23,717 nucleotides of DNA from DASSHC01 sp035693105 (GTDB taxonomy: Bacteria; Chloroflexota; Chloroflexia; Thermomicrobiales; Thermomicrobiaceae): the NCBI GenBank assembly GCA_035693105.1, contig DASSHC010000320.1, positions 1 through 23,717 of the forward strand, written 5' to 3'. The position numbers and the translations under genes are program-made. Below the pieces are notes generated by a model. It worked only from the letters and a program-made list of their open reading frames with translations, made no database searches and was not told where the DNA came from. Shown in pieces: positions 22,058-23,717 of this stretch (positions within the stretch are counted from its first letter, which is position 1; the number at the start of each line of letters is the position of its first letter).

Positions 22058-23577
22058 TGGCCGATCCGAATCTCATGACCGAGGACGAGTTCCTGGCCGG
22101 CGGGAATACCGTACAGGATGTACGGAAACCCGCCGCGCCGCTCGACGAGCCCACGGCACCCGAGCACTCGACGGTTGCCGCCGGGACAGCTGCCTTTGGC
22201 CAGGGCCTCTCGGGCGGCTGGACGGACGAGCTGGGCGCAGGCGTGGACACCGCGATCTCCAAGGTGCCCGGCCTGCGCGACGTCGCCGAGAAGGTGAACG
22301 AGATGGGCGGCGGCCATCCTGGCCTGTCGCCGCTCAATAAGGACGTGCCGCTCGACCAGCGCCTGGCCGAGTACCGCCAGCGCAACGCGGATATGCGTGC
22401 GCAGCATCCAGTTGCCTCGGGCGTGGGGCAGTTCACGGGCGGCGTCACGCAGGCGTTCGCGCCCGGCATCGGAGCGGCGCGCGCCGCGACACTCCCCGGC
22501 GTCGTGGCCTCGGGCGCGGCCACCGGAGCGGCGGCCGGCGCCGGCTTCAACGAGAACCCCGACACTCTGGCGGCGGAAACGGTGCGCGGAGCTGGGATCG
22601 GCGCCGCCCTGTCGGCCGCCGGCTACGGCGTGCAGAAGTTCCTGGCCGGGGCGCCCGCGCGCAACGACGCCCGCCAGCTCGGCAAGCTGGGGATCACTCC
22701 CAAGGATGCGGGGCCGGCGTCCGTGCAGGGCGGCCAGATCTCTTCCCGAGCCGACGATCTGGTGTCGCTGGTGAAGCGCGATCCCGGCCTGCGCGCCGCC
22801 GCGGGGAAGCCTCGGGAAGTCGTCGCCGCGATCGACAAGTCGCTGCAGCCCCTGGCCGCCGAGACCAGCAAGGTCTACGGTGCCGCCGACGCCGCCGCCC
22901 CGCGCGGTGGCATGGAGCCACCCGAGTTGCTGGGTCCGCTCAACCAGGTGATCGCCAGCGCCAAGGGCGCGTCGGTCGCCTACAAGAACCGCCTCAAGCA
23001 GGTGGTCAACCAGGTAATGGACCTGGCCCAGCCGGCAACCGGGCAGGCCGTTCAGGGCGGCGGCACGGCCAAGATCATCCCCGCGAAGACGGTTCGCGAG
23101 TTCATCTCGCGCCAGCTCGCGCCCACGGCGTCTGAATCGGAGACGGGTGCCGCCCAGGCCGTCGACGACGCTGCGGTGGCGCTGAAGACGGCCCTGCGCG
23201 GATATGTGGGGAAGAACGTCAGCCCCGAGGCTGCGACCGCGCTGGCGTCCACCGAGCGCGATATCTCCACCTACCTCACGGTGCAGAGGGCGGCCCTACG
23301 CCAGTACGACAAGTCGACGTATGCGGTGCCAACTCCGCAGCCGATGCGCGCGGCGAAGCGCGCCGCCGGCGCCGCGATCGATAAGGTGGCAGGCGCGCCC
23401 GTCGGAGCCGGCCGCACGCTCGGGCCCGTGGCCACCGAAGGAGCGCAGCGGTTCGTCATGCAGCGGGTGGAAGACGCGCTGAAGGCGAACGATCCGGATG
23501 CGGCCACGGGCGCCGTGAAGGATGGGATCTTCGGCCCGAGCGAGCCCAGCGGGCCGCCGGTGGCGGTGGCGCGATGA
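22057..23577 (+). CDS. Internal virion protein candidate, Gly/Ala-rich membrane-like segments
   Basis: 506 residues from ATG 22057 (TGATG overlap); an in-frame GTG at 22045 would add four residues. Near the N-terminus, palindrome site 6 is read as NTVQDVRK (17-24). Glycine/alanine-rich hydrophobic stretches (VVASGAATGAAAGAGF, GAGIGAALSAAGYGV; ~residues 145-195) are followed by helical domains. Residues 245-420 contain long helices (LNQVIASAKGASVAYKNRLK, AVALKTALRGYVG). Proteins with this profile are common as the third ejection protein of podoviruses. No lysozyme or transglycosylase motif is seen. The ATGA overlap with the last gene indicates coupled translation. Confidence 0.6.
   Translation: MADPNLMTEDEFLAGGNTVQDVRKPAAPLDEPTAPEHSTVAAGTAAFGQGLSGGWTDELGAGVDTAISKVPGLRDVAEKVNEMGGGHPGLSPLNKDVPLDQRLAEYRQRNADMRAQHPVASGVGQFTGGVTQAFAPGIGAARAATLPGVVASGAATGAAAGAGFNENPDTLAAETVRGAGIGAALSAAGYGVQKFLAGAPARNDARQLGKLGITPKDAGPASVQGGQISSRADDLVSLVKRDPGLRAAAGKPREVVAAIDKSLQPLAAETSKVYGAADAAAPRGGMEPPELLGPLNQVIASAKGASVAYKNRLKQVVNQVMDLAQPATGQAVQGGGTAKIIPAKTVREFISRQLAPTASESETGAAQAVDDAAVALKTALRGYVGKNVSPEAATALASTERDISTYLTVQRAALRQYDKSTYAVPTPQPMRAAKRAAGAAIDKVAGAPVGAGRTLGPVATEGAQRFVMQRVEDALKANDPDAATGAVKDGIFGPSEPSGPPVAVAR
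22106..22128. repeat. Palindrome site 6 (inside internal-protein gene)
   Basis: CCGTAC, five bases, then GTACGG; 8 of 11 arm pairs match. Unlike sites 1 and 2, it is read one base out of phase (AAT ACC GTA CAG ...), giving NTVQDVRK instead of LPD-x-VS-x-K. That shows the conserved thing is the DNA pattern, not the peptide. Confidence 0.75.
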
Positions 23578-23717
23578 TCTGGTGCAAACAAGAGAAGGCG
23601 CCAGCGGCCCCGCCGCCGCCCAAGCGGGTGACGCCGCTCAAGCTGCAGGTGCTGCGCCTCGCCGCGCAGAAGAATCCCGGCGCGCCGCTGAACAAGTACC
23701 TGCTGGCGCATCTGCCC
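23574..23717 (+). CDS. Unknown protein, 3'-truncated by window edge
   Basis: ATG 23574 overlaps the preceding stop (ATGA). Forty-eight codons are visible without a stop. They start with MIWCKQEK, then a Pro/Ala stretch (APAAPPPPKRV) and a helix (PLKLQVLRLAAQKNPGAPL). This is too short to recognise; it continues the late operon. Confidence 0.55.
   Translation, partial: MIWCKQEKAPAAPPPPKRVTPLKLQVLRLAAQKNPGAPLNKYLLAHLP

Noticed and set aside
1..23717. CRISPR array, tRNA, integrase, attachment site, lysis cassette
   Set aside because: Looked for by reading the sequence and encoded proteins; none seen.

Overview
This 23.7 kb window is the structural and late half of a tailed double-stranded DNA phage or prophage. 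It has very high GC, with G/C strongly favoured at third codon positions and many GTG starts. Apart from one gene, everything reads on the plus strand in tightly packed, start/stop-overlapping genes (ATGA, GTGA, TGATG). The virion genes (large terminase, portal, scaffold-like protein, major capsid protein, head-tail adaptor, a ~1000-residue nozzle/stabilisation-like protein and three large Ala/Gly-rich internal-virion-like proteins), with no tail sheath, tail tube, tape measure or baseplate genes, indicate a short-tailed (podovirus-like) phage. The host is not identifiable from the sequence; base composition only says it is GC-rich. No integrase, classical repressor, DNA polymerase, lysis gene or tRNA is visible, and both window edges cut through genes.

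Layout. 1-5021: accessory and DNA-metabolism genes: a DUF6745-like protein (5'-truncated), a ParB/Srx-fold protein with a zinc ribbon, an SF2 DEAH helicase, and a run of small genes (a short phage protein overlapping an HTH protein in another frame, a 55-residue single-TM protein, a Cys-rich protein). 5022-5291: non-coding gap with an operator-like palindrome. 5292-11491: an unknown protein, a small basic protein, a GNAT acetyltransferase, terminase large subunit, portal, coiled-coil scaffold-like protein and a small HTH protein resembling a small terminase. 11492-15348: leader with a palindrome, major capsid protein, a post-capsid hairpin, two small head-region proteins, the adaptor, and a Gly-rich tail fibre/receptor-binding candidate. 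15349-15712: a palindrome, then the only minus-strand gene, a small Cys-rich predicted lipoprotein. 15767-23717: nozzle-like protein, three internal/ejection-like proteins and the start of another gene.

The most unusual feature is a dispersed family of six palindromes at 1101, 5223, 10238, 11489, 15349 and 22106. All share the geometry CCGKAC-N5-GTMCGG, extended by A/T-rich ends in an otherwise very GC-rich sequence. Three lie between genes or on a gene end and three lie inside coding sequence, in two different reading frames, so the DNA rather than the peptide appears to be conserved. The best copy is a perfect 11-bp inverted repeat about a single base and lies inside the ParB-like gene. These look like sites for a dimeric DNA-binding protein (an operator, 'stoperator' or centromere-like network) or like a small mobile palindromic element. 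Two intergenic copies are followed by a second shared 15-nt motif. Other items to check are the minus-strand lipoprotein beside the fibre gene (possible superinfection exclusion) and an abrupt change of coding frame without a stop near 3691.
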